A DNA stretch of 64,000 bases, taken from positions 355,501-419,500 of the forward strand of contig OX336340.1 in the NCBI GenBank assembly GCA_946902875.1, written 5' to 3'. The notes under the pieces are model-generated. The model ran no database searches. It was given only the letters and a program-made list of their open reading frames with translations, and was not told the origin of the DNA. This DNA is from Nematopogon swammerdamellus. Its lineage: Eukaryota; Arthropoda; Insecta; Lepidoptera; Adelidae. The first letter of the stretch is position 1. Every line of letters starts with the position of its first letter. Made by a program: the position numbers and the translations under genes. Positions 31,165 through 41,916 of this stretch are shown here, piece by piece.

Positions 31165-31562
31165 GATGATGTAGAGAAACGTGTGTACAAGCAAGACTTT
31201 AATCTATAACTGACCATTAAGCTCCACACAACATAGACTATGATTTGTTTTTCACACTTTCCATTTTTATGAATACTGAGAATTTATCATCAAACGTAAT
31301 ACAAGTTTAAAATTCTTGAAATTACTGATGAGTCATAAATTATATTTGTACACGTGCATGAAATAGGTATTTCAGAAATAATCATCATACACACAACTTA
31401 ACATTTTAGTCATATACATAGCTCAACAAAATATATGATGTTGACACTAAATGTGTGATGAATTAATTTCTACCTTTTATAACCGAGTTACATTAAAATA
31501 TTAACAGTCTTGCGAAAAGTTGCAGTCGAGCCGGACGCTGAAACTAATTACTGCTAGTAATC
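31165..31562. promoter_or_regulatory. divergent spacer between the two right-end genes
   Basis: AT-rich ~400 bp between the two divergent start codons. A TTTTATAACC box at about 31474 lies ~90 bp before the rightward ATG and could serve as a TATA element. No other structure was seen. Confidence 0.35.
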
Positions 31563-32060
31563 ATGTCTGCTCATATTATCGTAGACGTGCAAGGTTTCAA
31601 AACGTCTGGCAACGAGTTTATTTTGAAAGAATTGGCTATAGCTTCATACGGAAAAACCGAAGTTTTTATTTTGAAGCCACCGTTTCCTTATTGGAAACTG
31701 ACCAATGAAGAAAAGAGACAAGTGCGCTGGATAGAAAAGAATCTCGGAATATCATGGAGGGAAGGATTTTTGAACACGAATGAATTCAACAATTACGTTA
31801 AACCATACTTACAAGACAAGACTTTATACTGTAAAGGCATTGAAAAAGCAGCCTGGATAAAGAGATTGTGTAATAATGATAATGTTGTAAACCTGGAATC
31901 GTTTGATTGTCCTAATTTTAAGAAATTAGCTGAAACTTATTGTAAGGATTCGGATAAATATAATTGTATTAGTCATAAGAACCATTGTGCTCTAAAAAAT
32001 GTCATGTGTTTAGCGGAATGGTGTTACGAAGTTGATTTTGATAGAGATACGGTAAATTAA
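31563..32060 (+). CDS. conserved Polinton protein, possibly exonuclease-fold
   Basis: A 165-aa protein starting MSAHIIVDVQGF. The N-terminal strand IIVDVQGF and the following NEFILKELAIAS resemble the first strands of an RNase H-like (DEDD exonuclease) fold. The C-terminal HKNHCALKNVMCLAEW resembles the His-containing last helix of such folds, but the full acidic set is not present. It may therefore be an inactive or highly diverged relative. It also has many Cys/His in the second half. I recall similar proteins next to polymerase genes in arthropod Polintons. An AATAAA at 32173 fits its poly(A) signal. Frame intact from ATG. Confidence 0.7.
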   Translation: MSAHIIVDVQGFKTSGNEFILKELAIASYGKTEVFILKPPFPYWKLTNEEKRQVRWIEKNLGISWREGFLNTNEFNNYVKPYLQDKTLYCKGIEKAAWIKRLCNNDNVVNLESFDCPNFKKLAETYCKDSDKYNCISHKNHCALKNVMCLAEWCYEVDFDRDTVN

Positions 32061-32549
32061 AAAGGTATAAATGGAAATGCTCGACAATGTTTTAAAATAT
32101 AATTTTGTATAATATTTAACGTAAGTTAGATTTATGGGTAATTTTGTATTTTTTATTATTTGTAGTTGTCTAAATAAAAATAATAAGAACAAGTAATTCC
32201 GGTGTTTCATTTATATGTATAAAGAATACCTTAGTTTGAATATTAAATATAAAATAGATAACATTATAAAAGGTTAGGGGTTTGGGAATAATTACAATAT
32301 AAGTAGAGTTGACATAAATGTCACAAGTTTTTTTTGCACTATTCATCAATCATTGAATCTGTTCTAGCTAGTTTTTAAAATATAAAAAAAAAAACAGATG
32401 GGGTTGCATATGATTGAGTAAATGTAAAGTATTCGTTTGTTTTTTCCACTTAGATAGGAGAATTAAAACTCTCGTTAGATCATGTTTTGTTATACCATGT
32501 ATTAATTAAATATATTAAAGTTAGTTTAGCAGTTTAGTCGTCGTTCATC

Positions 32550-32587
32550 AATGAAATGAGATATAGCTTGCCCAATTATACACTACT
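32550..32587 (-). repeat. Polinton right terminal inverted repeat, 38 bp
   Basis: Exact reverse complement of 15018-15055, ending CACTACT directly before the second ATAGTG. Confidence 0.95.
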
Positions 32588-32593
32588 ATAGTG
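32588..32593. repeat. Polinton right target-site duplication ATAGTG
   Basis: Second copy of the 6-bp duplication, identical to 15012-15017. Confidence 0.95.
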
Positions 32594-33289
32594 TATATAT
32601 TTTTTATTCTTTTCACTTCGTCATAAATTAGTACCTAGTATATAATTATATTAAAATTACAATTCAAAATAAAATAAAATAAACCATTAAAAATTTATTG
32701 TCTGGGTCGTCTCTCGCGCTTTCACCTCTTATAGTCCAAAGTCTACTAATCTCATATCGCTTAAATTTTTTATTAAATTTTTTCTTTGTAAACGAAATTC
32801 TTTGTTGAAAACGCGACACCATCACAACGAGAATTGCCACACTTGGAACTTACCCACCCGGGCACAAGCGCCGCGGCGCCGCAGTAATGCTCCGCCGACA
32901 ACTTCACCTTGTTTTACGCGCCGACAAACTGATTGGGCGTCATTGAGTCAAAATACTTCAGCAGTGTTGCCGCAACGCGGATAGCACTCTAAGGCCTCTG
33001 CAACAGAGGTGACATCACACGGGAGATGAGTGCGAGCCTCGCGCCCCGGGGGAAGCGGCTTCACGCGTCCGGGTGACAAATTCGATTCGGTCCTCGCTGT
33101 TGCAACATGCTGTGTGCTGTTAAGTCGGGCTGCTGTCCGTCTACACTCGTAGTGCGGTCCCGGGCTAGGTAGGTACCTACTACTACGCCTGGATTATTCA
33201 TACTATGTCGCTCCCCGCACGACTTCCGATTCTGTCAAACGTCGGAGATTTTTGAAAAAAAAAAAACCTATAAGTAGCAAATTTTGCCA
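32594..33289. other. no gene seen
   Basis: AT-rich to 32800, then mixed. No supported gene or repeat. Confidence 0.45.
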
Positions 33290-33455
33290 GCCTCGATAGC
33301 TCAGTGGTGCAGAGAGTCGACTGTTGCTATTGATTGTTAAGTAACGTTGGGCGCGGTCAGTACTTGGACGGGTTACCGCTCGACCGTTGGAGGCTGATTG
33401 TAGTGGTTTGGATTGTAGGTCCCTTCCCTTCTTACCTTAATATATATATCCATTA
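33290..33455 (+). mobile_element. 5S-headed SINE, head only
   Basis: CAGCCTCGATAGCTCAGTGG, then TGTTAAGTAACGTTGGGCGC and GTCAGTACTTGGACGGGTTA. The core TAGGTCCCTTCCCTTCTTAC follows and similarity stops in an AT-repeat. The tRNA-like A box and 5S-like boxes are both visible. Confidence 0.8.
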
Positions 33456-34039
33456 ATATTGTCTTTTAATTTTCATTTTTTTACCAATTTATATTAATTT
33501 TACATATTTTATATTTTACAAAAACTTATAAAAATACACAAGATTAATAAAAATCTAAATAAAAACGGTAAATATCCGCCGGCGGCGGGAGGCAGGCCTC
33601 CATTAATATAAATTAATTATTATTAAGAAGCACCTTAAGTTTCTATGCGTATAGCTCTACTTGAAGAATTGCGTGGCTGCATGCCTGCACGACGGCGGCG
33701 CGGCGGCACGACGGCGTCGCGTCGCCCGGCCGGTATCAGCTGGTAGAGCCGGGTAGAGCAACCCTCCTGGCACACGGTGCGGAGGCGGCGCGGCGGCGTG
33801 ACTGACGGCGCGACCTGCTCCACCTCCCTCCTCTCTGCACCGCTTTATTTTATCAACGTTTGTACATAAGCGCACGTTTATATAAATACATATAAAATAA
33901 TATTTTGTTCTTAGTTGCTGCAAACTCGCTCTCTGTGCGTGAGAGCAGCAAGCGCAGTTGCCTCGAAAACTGTATCTGTGTTAGTACCAATTAGGTAGGG
34001 AAAAGTGCAGTATTTACAATATAGGTACTTTTATTCAGT
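33456..34039. other. no gene seen; GC-rich 33580-33840
   Basis: The GC-rich part gives overlapping Arg/Pro/Ala-rich open frames on the minus strand, without recognisable content. No supported gene. Confidence 0.4.
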
Positions 34040-34235
34040 TTTATGAAAACTGATGACACGGTTGAAAACTGATCACCTACCCTACAACATCCGCGATGTC
34101 AGCCTATAACACATTACTGAGCTACGTGCCATGTCAGTGCTTCTATTTGGTCGTCGTGCCGGCTACACTGAACTTGCTTCAGTGCAGTAGTACCAACGCG
34201 GGCGGGTTAAACCCTACCACCTATTGAGGTAGCAA
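34040..34235 (-). mobile_element. 5S-headed SINE, truncated
   Basis: Minus-strand body and tail blocks are present (GATGTTGTAGG, CACTGACATGGCACGTAG, TTCAGTGTAGCCGGCACGAC), with deletions. The head is missing. Confidence 0.65.
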
Positions 34236-34437
34236 TGCCATGACACCTAGTTGACTAAAGTGTAATGGACTTACATCGCGTACCTAATTTGTAGCCAAGG
34301 ACGCCAGTTTCCATAAAATATCGTTAAATGAAATTTTTTTTCTAATTCCCACGAGCATCCATGCTACGACCAAGTGCTGCCTGGTAGGCGGCATGCATAC
34401 TGCTGACGCAAGGGGTTGGACGGAGGCAGGTGGTCGC

Positions 34438-34461
34438 GGGGGGGGGGGGGGGGGGGGGGGT
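34438..34461 (+). repeat. poly-G run
   Basis: An uninterrupted run of over 20 G. Such runs are error-prone in sequencing, so the exact length should not be trusted. Confidence 0.85.
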
Positions 34462-35074
34462 AGGCGCCGGATCTCATTACTCGACGTCAAAAGGCCGCCC
34501 GGTGTCCTGTGAGGCGCGAGCTGATACGTCAAAAGTGCAGGAAACGATCGGCGGGCGGCGCGGCGGCGGGCGCTCCTGTCTGCTCTGCTCGCTAGCATCT
34601 ACCCGCCAGTGTGTGCTGCCGTCTGAATACTACATACCTACTTAGATCTATCTCTGTATAATCATATTCATTTTTAAGTTTCCGAATTAACAGTAGTAGG
34701 TTTAGACTTACATAAGTCGACGTTTCGTCCGCTACGTCACGGGCTTCTTCAGGGACTGCGGGAGTTCCTGGAGCCGACGTCTGGTGTCCGTTGTAACAGA
34801 CGTCAAACTGGTACAACGGATATTTTGCAACTGCTATTTTTAACAGTAAACCTAGGATTACCTAATAAAAATATTTAATTTCATTTGATTGTATGGACAT
34901 CAGGTTATATGAAAATTATATGACTATGTCGAATCGCCTAGCCGGAGCCAATAATTAGTGTGTCATTAGAAGTGCAGGGTAACCGTACTTCACTGCCGCG
35001 ACTAACGGACAGCGCTCGTCGGCAGCAGCGTATCGCTCGTCGCGACGTCTGGTGTCCGTTGTACCAGACGTCAA

Positions 35075-35166
35075 AAGCCGTTCTGGCCTTCTTTCTTACT
35101 TACTTAGGTACTTTCTTCTTTTTAAACACGAATTTCATGCGAGCGAAGCCGCGGGCAAAAGCTAGT
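35075..35166 (+). mobile_element. Helitron 3' end
   Basis: Ends GCGAGCGAAGCCGCGGGC, then AAAAGCTAG, then T. The GC-rich hairpin is a few bases before CTAG, as in Helitrons. A motif around GACGTCTGGTGTCCGTTGTA lies just upstream (35044) and recurs at 34778. Confidence 0.65.
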
Positions 35167-35408
35167 CAAAAATTATTCTTCTTGAACACTACTAAGTACT
35201 TAAAGAAAGACAAATTAATATGTAGACTAAGCCTAGCACCACACTTGGCGTAATTTCTTCAAAATAAATTGCGCCGCCGCAAAGCTCGTTTATTGCGCTA
35301 GGTACATGTAAATTTTGACTGCGCGCCGCACTGAGCGCAAAATAGGTTGCTGCAGCAGCTACTATGAAGTAAAAATGTTGTGGCGACTCAATTTGCGCGA
35401 AGCAATTT

Positions 35409-35780
35409 GTCAGCCTCGGTCAGCCTTGTCAGCTCAGTGGTGCGGTCAGTCGACTGTTGTTAAGCAACCCTGAGCGCGGTCAATACTTGGATGGGTGACC
35501 GCTCGACCGTTGGAGGCTGACCGTGGTTCGGATTTCACCTTAAACTGTAGGCCCTTCCCTTCTTACCTTAATAGGTAGTAGGGTTCATCCCGCCCGGACT
35601 GGTACCACCGCACTGAATGAAACGTCCGTCGAAACGGCTATATGTAAATAGTTCGTGTTTAGCCGACATGAAATGAAGGGAAGCACTGACATGGCACCTA
35701 GTTCACCCGATGTTATGGGCTGGCATCACAGATGTTATGGGTGATGTAACCAACCGGTGTCAGTATCCATAAAAAAAAAT
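35409..35780 (+). mobile_element. 5S-headed SINE, essentially full length
   Basis: The head combines a tRNA-like A box (CAGCTCAGTGGTGCGG) with 5S rRNA-like control boxes (TGTTAAGCAACCCTGAGCGC, then CTTGGATGGGTGACCGC). Next come the shared core (CTGTAGGCCCTTCCCTTCTT), the body (GGTACCACCGCACTGAATG, GCACTGACATGGCACCTAG) and a tail ending TCCATAAAAAAAA. It has no coding capacity. RNA polymerase III transcription is expected from the boxes. Confidence 0.85.
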
Positions 35781-36091
35781 GCTTAGTGTGGCGGTAGGCT
35801 TATAGTAAACGAATAATGTGTGCGTATGTATGTACATGGTCCATAGCAGCAACACTCAGCAATCAGCATCACTTCCCCGCCCCGTTACATCTAAAGCGTT
35901 GCTTGGCGGGGCGGCGCGGCGGGGCGGTGCTACACATCTACATAATAAATGAGGTGAATGGGAGATAAATGCTGGAATAAGTGTCTGACAAGGTGTCTGT
36001 GGTGGCGGCGGCGCGGGGGACCGCGACGGAGGGAGGGAGGGGGTCGAGACTATTTTGGACGCGCTCTCTACCTACACACATTGAATCTACC

Positions 36092-36490
36092 CCGGCAGCT
36101 CGCTGGTGCTATGCATCGGCGTTCCATCGTTCATGAAGCACACCGGGCGTGGTCCGACTTTGGAGTGGTGATGGTCGTACCGAAGAGGCTGACCGTGGCT
36201 CTGATTTCCATGTACCGAAACTGTAGGTCCCTTCCCTTTCCTTTTAGTGTTTAACCGGTCCGATACGAAATAGCTATGTAGTCTGACTGACACATAAATA
36301 AAAGCTAGTCTCAGCGACTGAGACATTCCTGATTGGTCACTGTGGATTTCGGCGAATAGAGCCGCAGTTCAGTGTAGCCAAAGAGTTTGTATTACGTCGC
36401 TGCGCTCCTTGTAGCCTACAAGAGGCATGTTCAGTGCCTACAAGGGTACAGTAGGTGATGTAGCCAACCATCTCTACATAAACAATATTT
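36092..36490 (+). mobile_element. 5S-headed SINE, degraded copy
   Basis: The head is at 36095-36210 (CGCTGGTGCTATGCATCG, then CACCGGGCGTGGTCCGACTT). The core is at 36220-36240 and a damaged body/tail (TTCAGTGTAGCC, then GGTGATGTAGCCAACC) at 36368-36480. The middle has been replaced or rearranged. Confidence 0.6.
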
Positions 36491-36550
36491 AGCACAGAAA
36501 CTTCCTAAACTTCCTAAGCGTAGACGAAAAAAACATATTTTATATTTTAC

Positions 36551-36940
36551 TAACTTTTGCCCGCGGCATCGCTCGCGTGAAATTCGTATTTAAAAAGAAG
36601 AAAGTAAGTAGACCCGCTACCGTACGCTGAACAATTCAGTTTGTATGAGAGCCACATCTCAGTGTAACCGGAATAAAATTTTATTTAGCCTATCCTATGT
36701 CCCGTTTTATTAAATTCGATGAAACTTAGTGCACATTTTGTACTAAGTTTCATCGAATTCGGATGATCGGCTTATTAGTTGTGATGGAACATACATATTA
36801 TTACAGAAAATATTTCTAAAAATCGTCAATTTAGTTTTAATAATATCATAGTACATAGAGTCTACAAACACAATATCTAATAAAAAAACAAAGTAACTTA
36901 CTCCATGACCATCCCTTACAGATTTATTATTAGTATTGGT
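36551..36940 (-). mobile_element. Helitron 3' region (minus strand)
   Basis: The minus strand ends GCGAGCGATGCCGCGGGC, then AAAAGTTAG, a mutated CTAG. Internally it shares TTTGTATGAGAGCCACATCT, TTAGCCTATCCTATGTCCCG and AATTCGGATGATCGG blocks with 56840-57130. A palindrome centred near 36738 doubles the ACTAAGTTTCATCGAATTCG segment. Confidence 0.6.
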
Positions 36941-37763
36941 GATCAAAGTTCATAAGTTAGTTCAACTTAATTTTTTTTTATCTTTAGAAACCCAACTAAA
37001 GTTTACGTAAACTCAACTATTATAATAACCGTCTAATTTATGCTGCCCGGAAGTTCTCCCCAACAGGTATGATGACCCCTGCTTGTTCGTCCACCGCCCG
37101 CCTGCCTCCCCCCTTGTGTACCGAGCTGCCTGCCACTGAGCTCCAGCACAACTCAACTAAAACTACCCCACTCGGATGGTTTCCCATTTGTTTGCTTTTC
37201 GATGCGCGCTGTTTCTAGGAGCGATAATGTGATTAGTCCACAACTGCAGCTTCAGTTACCGAGCACACCAAGCTTAGCAACATTTTAAATCTTGTTTTAG
37301 ATAATCAGTATCTTGTTCTTAGAAACTCGGTGCTCGAGAAGTCTGTCGGCTTTATACGGGAGTAGCATCCTTGAAAAACCTAAGTGTGGGGTCGGTATGC
37401 TCCGCTGCATATCTCCCCGAGCATGTCGTAAAAGGTGATTAAGGGATAAGGGCAAGATTCCGTGCATAAGGGCGACAGGCCTTTTTTCACATTTTTAGCG
37501 AAAATGAGCTTTGAATGCAGGTTGATTCAGCAGATTTTTCTGAACATTTCTGCATTTAAAGCTCATTTTCGCTAAAAATGTCACTTAGACAACTGCCGAA
37601 CTGGAGCGACGTAATGTTACGTGTCCGACCCGACAACATTCTTGCTGACGCAATGAACAACCGACGAATAGAGAATTAGCACACCACATATCAGAACAAC
37701 ACAACCTTGCCCATATAGTCCAGGAAACGAGGAAATTCCTTGTATGGGCTCTTCGGACTAATT
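36941..37763. other. no gene seen; small foldback at 37489-37580
   Basis: Arms of about 31 bp (ACATTTTTAGCGAAAATGAG at 37489 and its complement ending 37580) form a hairpin. GTCGTAAAAGGTGATTAAGG near 37426 belongs to another dispersed repeat, also seen at 39152 and, inverted, at 46850. No gene. Confidence 0.5.
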
Positions 37764-39154
37764 CCTCTGTCGCTGAAACTTTGCAGTGTGATAGAGTAGG
37801 GTTTAAAATATACGTTTGACAAATTATCTAGGATTTTTGATGTTTGGAAGTTAGGTATTAAAATGAATGAATGCCTAAAATGAAAATCGCTTATAACTGC
37901 TGATGAAAAATTGCTCCGTCCGAAATTCCTTCGGTATATGATATTATATATTAATAAGAGTATATATTAACATTATCTAGGAAAATTTCGATTTCGAATA
38001 GGCAGAAATTTGAAAATATCTATTTTGTATCACAACTTCTTCAGAAAAATTGCTCTGTCAATTTTAATTTTTTTATATGTCTTAATTTATTTAAATATAT
38101 CGCTTTTGACAATTATCTAGGAAATTTTCCATATCGATCACACCTTTACAGATTTTCGGCAATAATTCGCTGTGAAAAATTGCTCCGTCCGAAATTCCTT
38201 CGGAATATGATATTATATATTAATAAGAGTATACATACAACATTATCTAGGAAAATTTCGATTTCGAATAGGCAGAAATTTGAAAATACCTATTTTGTAT
38301 CACAACTTCTTCAGAAAATTTACCATATAAATGCCAAAAGGCACCAACCCACCAATTGGTTAAAAATGAGTTAAATATACCAATTGAGAGCTAACCAACC
38401 CTCTATTTTTTGCAGAAAAGACCCAGGCAGGCTACTTGGTATGATACTAATAGGTTTATACACATTCGTCTAAGAACCATCCGCCCAATTGAGGTATATC
38501 GCAACAGCAGAAAAGAATTATGCTACTTGGTACTAGCTAACTGGTCAGATTTTTTTTTTGCGTAAAAGATCCAAGCGAGATGGACTTTTTTGTTTTTAAT
38601 GAAGTACGCTAAAAGTATTTATCAAAACAGAGCCAAGATATCTGGTTCTTTTTGGCATTATATAATAAAAACAAACTGTATATCGCAAAGTGGAACCAAT
38701 TTATGTGGTTCTTTTTGGCATTTATAATAAAAACAAACGGTATATTGCAAAAATGGAATCAATTTATGTGGTTGGTTTGCCTTTAAGGACCTATAGTGAG
38801 TCTTATTCCATTGGAAATAAGAGTTCTTTTTCTAAAAATAAAATCAAACATGTCTACGTTCTATGAAACAGAACGCCTAATAATAAATAAGTTCAGTTCA
38901 GTTCACTACCGCGACGAATGTGTCAGTTCACGACCGCGAAGTAAAGTAAATTGCTGTTTTCGACGTGGCTCAATGTACCTACTACGTAGTGATCGCGACA
39001 TATCGTCGTCCAAGCAGGTGCCTACGCCGCGCCGCCTAACGTAACCATTGAAGATAGAATAGAATAGAATAGAATATTTATTTGTATAACATATACAATA
39101 CCGTGTGGGGCCGGTACTTTAAAAGAATAGCCCCACTGCATCTCTCCCCGTGTA

Positions 39155-39425
39155 TGTCGTAAAAGGCGACTAAGGGACATGACTCCCTTCTTATATTACT
39201 AGTTGGTAGGGTTTATCCCGCCCGGGTTGGTACCACCGCACTGAATGAAAGGTCGGTCGAAACGGCTATGTAAATAGTTTGTGTTTTCCGTCCAGTTCAG
39301 TGTAGCCGGCACGACCGAAGGGAAACACTGACGTGGCACCAAGTTCACCCGGTGTTATGGGCTGACATCACGGATGTTGTAGGAGATGTAGACAACCGTG
39401 TCAGTTTCCATAAAAAAAAAAAAAC
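39155..39425 (+). mobile_element. 5S-headed SINE, headless copy
   Basis: Starts in the core (TCCCTTCTTATATTACTAGT) and runs through GGTACCACCGCACTGAATG and GTTATGGGCTGACATCACGG to TCCATAAAAAAAAAAAA. The 5' part (39105-39170) is the GTATGTCGTAAAAGGCGACT dispersed repeat rather than the 5S head, so it is a chimeric or alternate-head copy. Confidence 0.75.
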
Positions 39426-39539
39426 AAGTCACAAACTAACATTCACACATTTTAAAATTTTTCTATTTAGAAAAAAAAATAATATGAAACATAATAAATG
39501 AATCCTATTTAAATTAAAATTATTAATAATAGAAATCTG

Positions 39540-41916
39540 ATATAAAAGTCACACGTGCTTCCTGGGTGGTGCCAAATGAACAGCAATCAGCGTGTGGGAG
39601 ATCTTCGGATCGGCTGGGTTCGCCACCACACCCCGGGAGAAACAATTACACCGGCATAACAGTTCGCTGTGTTCCGGTGTACTTCCCGGGGACCCAGTAG
39701 CAGGTGGGGTTGGCTGTGGTGAGGAGTAGGCCAGTGATCCCTACGCGGATTCGCTGTTCAGAGGTGACGCATCGACACGGTTGACAGGGAGACCCGGTTA
39801 AACGGTTATTCCGCTGGCCGCCCGCCGGGTAGTACAGGAGCCCAATCGCGTCTAACCAACGCGAGAGGCTGCCCCGGTCAACCGGCGCATAATCCCGGAG
39901 TGGTCCGTCGTGCCGGTTGGCGACCGGAGTAGGGGTTCCGGCGGCCACTTCCGAGGGGGACCGGGGGCCTTTCCGTCTTCCGTGTCGGCGCAACACTAAC
40001 CTGAGTAGTAAGCGATGAACCTAGGGTCCACGCTTTGCCCGTGAATCACCACAGCCACCCTTTCATGCTCTTTCCCTCCCTCTTACAAAAATCATGGCAG
40101 CGAAAAAAAAGGAAAAAAAGGTTCAATCAGCGGTGTACACCCTTACACCACTATTTAGCGTTGACTCGACCAACGTGCGGGGGTTGCATACCAATTTGAA
40201 TGCCGTCCATCACCACCTGGAGACGAAGAAGCCGGCCTTGCTTTTCCTGACGGAATCACAAATATATCGACCTGCACTACCCCGGCTACACCCTGGAAGA
40301 AGCCTTCCGGTCGCGAGCCGGGGTTTGCTTGTTTGTCAGGGCAGATATTTGCTGTCGTCGCCTGCGCTGCCTTGAGGACTCCGAGCTATCAGTACTTTGG
40401 GTCCACGAGGATCTGGGAACGGTCTCGCGGGTGTACGCCTGTCTGTACAGGTCGCACTCTGGTGATGCAGAGACAGCTCGGTTATTTGAGTACCTGAGTG
40501 GAGCGGCAGACAAACTCCAAAAGCGGTTCCCTACCGCGGATTTGGTTCTTCTTGGAGACTTCAATGCCCATCACGAGGCATGGCTAGGCTCCAGGAGAAC
40601 TGACTTTGCGGGGAGAGCCGCCTACGACTTCGCCCTGACGCATGACCTGTCTCAACTGGTAGACCAGCCCACCAGGCTGCCAGATATAGACGGTCATGAA
40701 CCCTCTCTGCTGGATCTTCTGCCGAGAACGAACCCCACTGGATATAAGGTCGCAGTGAGAGCCCCGCTGGGTTCCTCTGATCATTGTTTAGTGTGGTCCA
40801 CGGTGCCATTATCCCTCCTCAGTCCCGTACTGGAGGAACGCGTCGAATTTGGCACTACGCGTCAGCAGATTGGGATGGGATGCGAGAACACTTCGCATCC
40901 TACCCTTGGAGAGAGATCTGCTTCAGTTCGGGCGATCCGTCGCAATGCGCTAATACGGTTGCCGAGGTGGTTCTGGGGGCAATGGAAATGTTTATTCGCA
41001 GCGCCTCTGTCTACCTCGGTGGTAAAAGCCAACCATGGTACAGCCGCGACTGTGCTGATGCTGTCGCAGCTAAATGCGCAGCTTATCGGGCATGGTCGCG
41101 CGCTCGTGCCGGACGTGATCCGAAGGCATCCTAACTGAAGAAGGAATACAACCGCCTCTCCAGATCCTGCAAAAAGGTTATTGCCAGGGCCAAATTTGAC
41201 CACATCGGCAGAATCGGCGATAGACTGAACCAGCACCCAACTGGGAGCCGTGAGTTCTGGTCTCTCGCTAAATATTTCGAGTCAAACTTCTGGCGCTCCT
41301 CTCTTCCACCTCTGCAGTGTCCTGGAGGCTCACTTGCCCACTCCGCAAAGAAGAAAGCCGACTTACTGGTATCTCTCTTTGCGGGGAACTCCAACCTGGA
41401 CGATGGTGGGACTAGGTATGGATGGGGCCACTCCCCCATCCATACCTAGGTGTGAGAACTCCATGTCGGAAGTGCAGTTTCGACAACGGACTGTACGGGC
41501 GGAACTTCTCTCCCTAGACGTCAGGAAGGCGAGTGGGCCGGATAGGATTCCTGCATTGGTGTTAAAAAAGGTGTGCTCCCGAGCTGGCCCCAGTGCTGAC
41601 GCGCCTATTCCGTCTCTCCTACTCCAATTGCCGTGTGCCGGCGGCCTGGAAATCTGCGTTTTTGCAAGCGGTCCCTAAAAAGGGTGACCGCTCAAACCCG
41701 TCAAACTACCGATCTATAGCGATTACCTCCCTTTTCTGTAAGGTGATGGAGCGCATTATCAATACGCAGCTCATGAAGTACCTGGAGACGAATGACCTCA
41801 TCAGCGATCGGCAATACGGCTTCCGGCCAAAACGATCTGCTGGTGATCTCCTAGCGTACGTCACTCACCTTTGGGGGGAATCGCTTGAAGGTCATGGTGA
41901 ATTGATGCTATTTTAA
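39540..41916 (+). pseudogene. degenerate APE-type LINE (endonuclease + RT start)
   Basis: 5' UTR-like sequence to 40090, then an ORF2-like region in several frames. The AP-endonuclease parts include STNVRGLHTNLNAVHHHL, LLGDFNAHHEAW and GSSDHCLVW. The linker includes PWYSRDCADAVAAKCAAYRA. RT motifs KASGPDRIPALVLK and NPSNYRSIAITSLFCKVMER lead to DRQYGFRPKRSAGDLLAYVT. Frameshifts near 40265, 40800 and 41450-41600 and a stop at 41134 break it, and it ends before the catalytic RT Asp. The break at 41917 leads into AT-rich filler. CR1/Jockey-type by motif order; exact clade unknown. Confidence 0.75.

Larger units (their letters stand above)
15018..32587. mobile_element. Polinton/Maverick (adintovirus-like) element, 17,570 bp
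   Basis: Identical inverted ends, a perfect 6-bp target duplication and a full Polinton gene set define this element. A protein-primed DNA polymerase, a retroviral-type integrase, an adenain-like protease, a packaging ATPase, capsid-type proteins and a phospholipase A2 virion protein lie between the ends. Genes left of 23.7 kb run leftward and most to the right run rightward, from a repeat-bearing divergent region at 23.7-24.5 kb. The phospholipase gene is characteristic of animal adintovirus-like Polintons. The copy carries a LINE insertion in the ATPase and an in-frame stop in the polymerase, so this individual copy is probably not autonomous. Confidence 0.95.

Noticed and set aside
34438..34461. 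Biological meaning of the exact poly-G length
   Set aside because: Long homopolymers are unreliable in assemblies.
35430..35525. 5S rRNA gene
   Set aside because: Only the internal control region matches. The 5' and 3' parts of 5S are missing and a SINE body follows.
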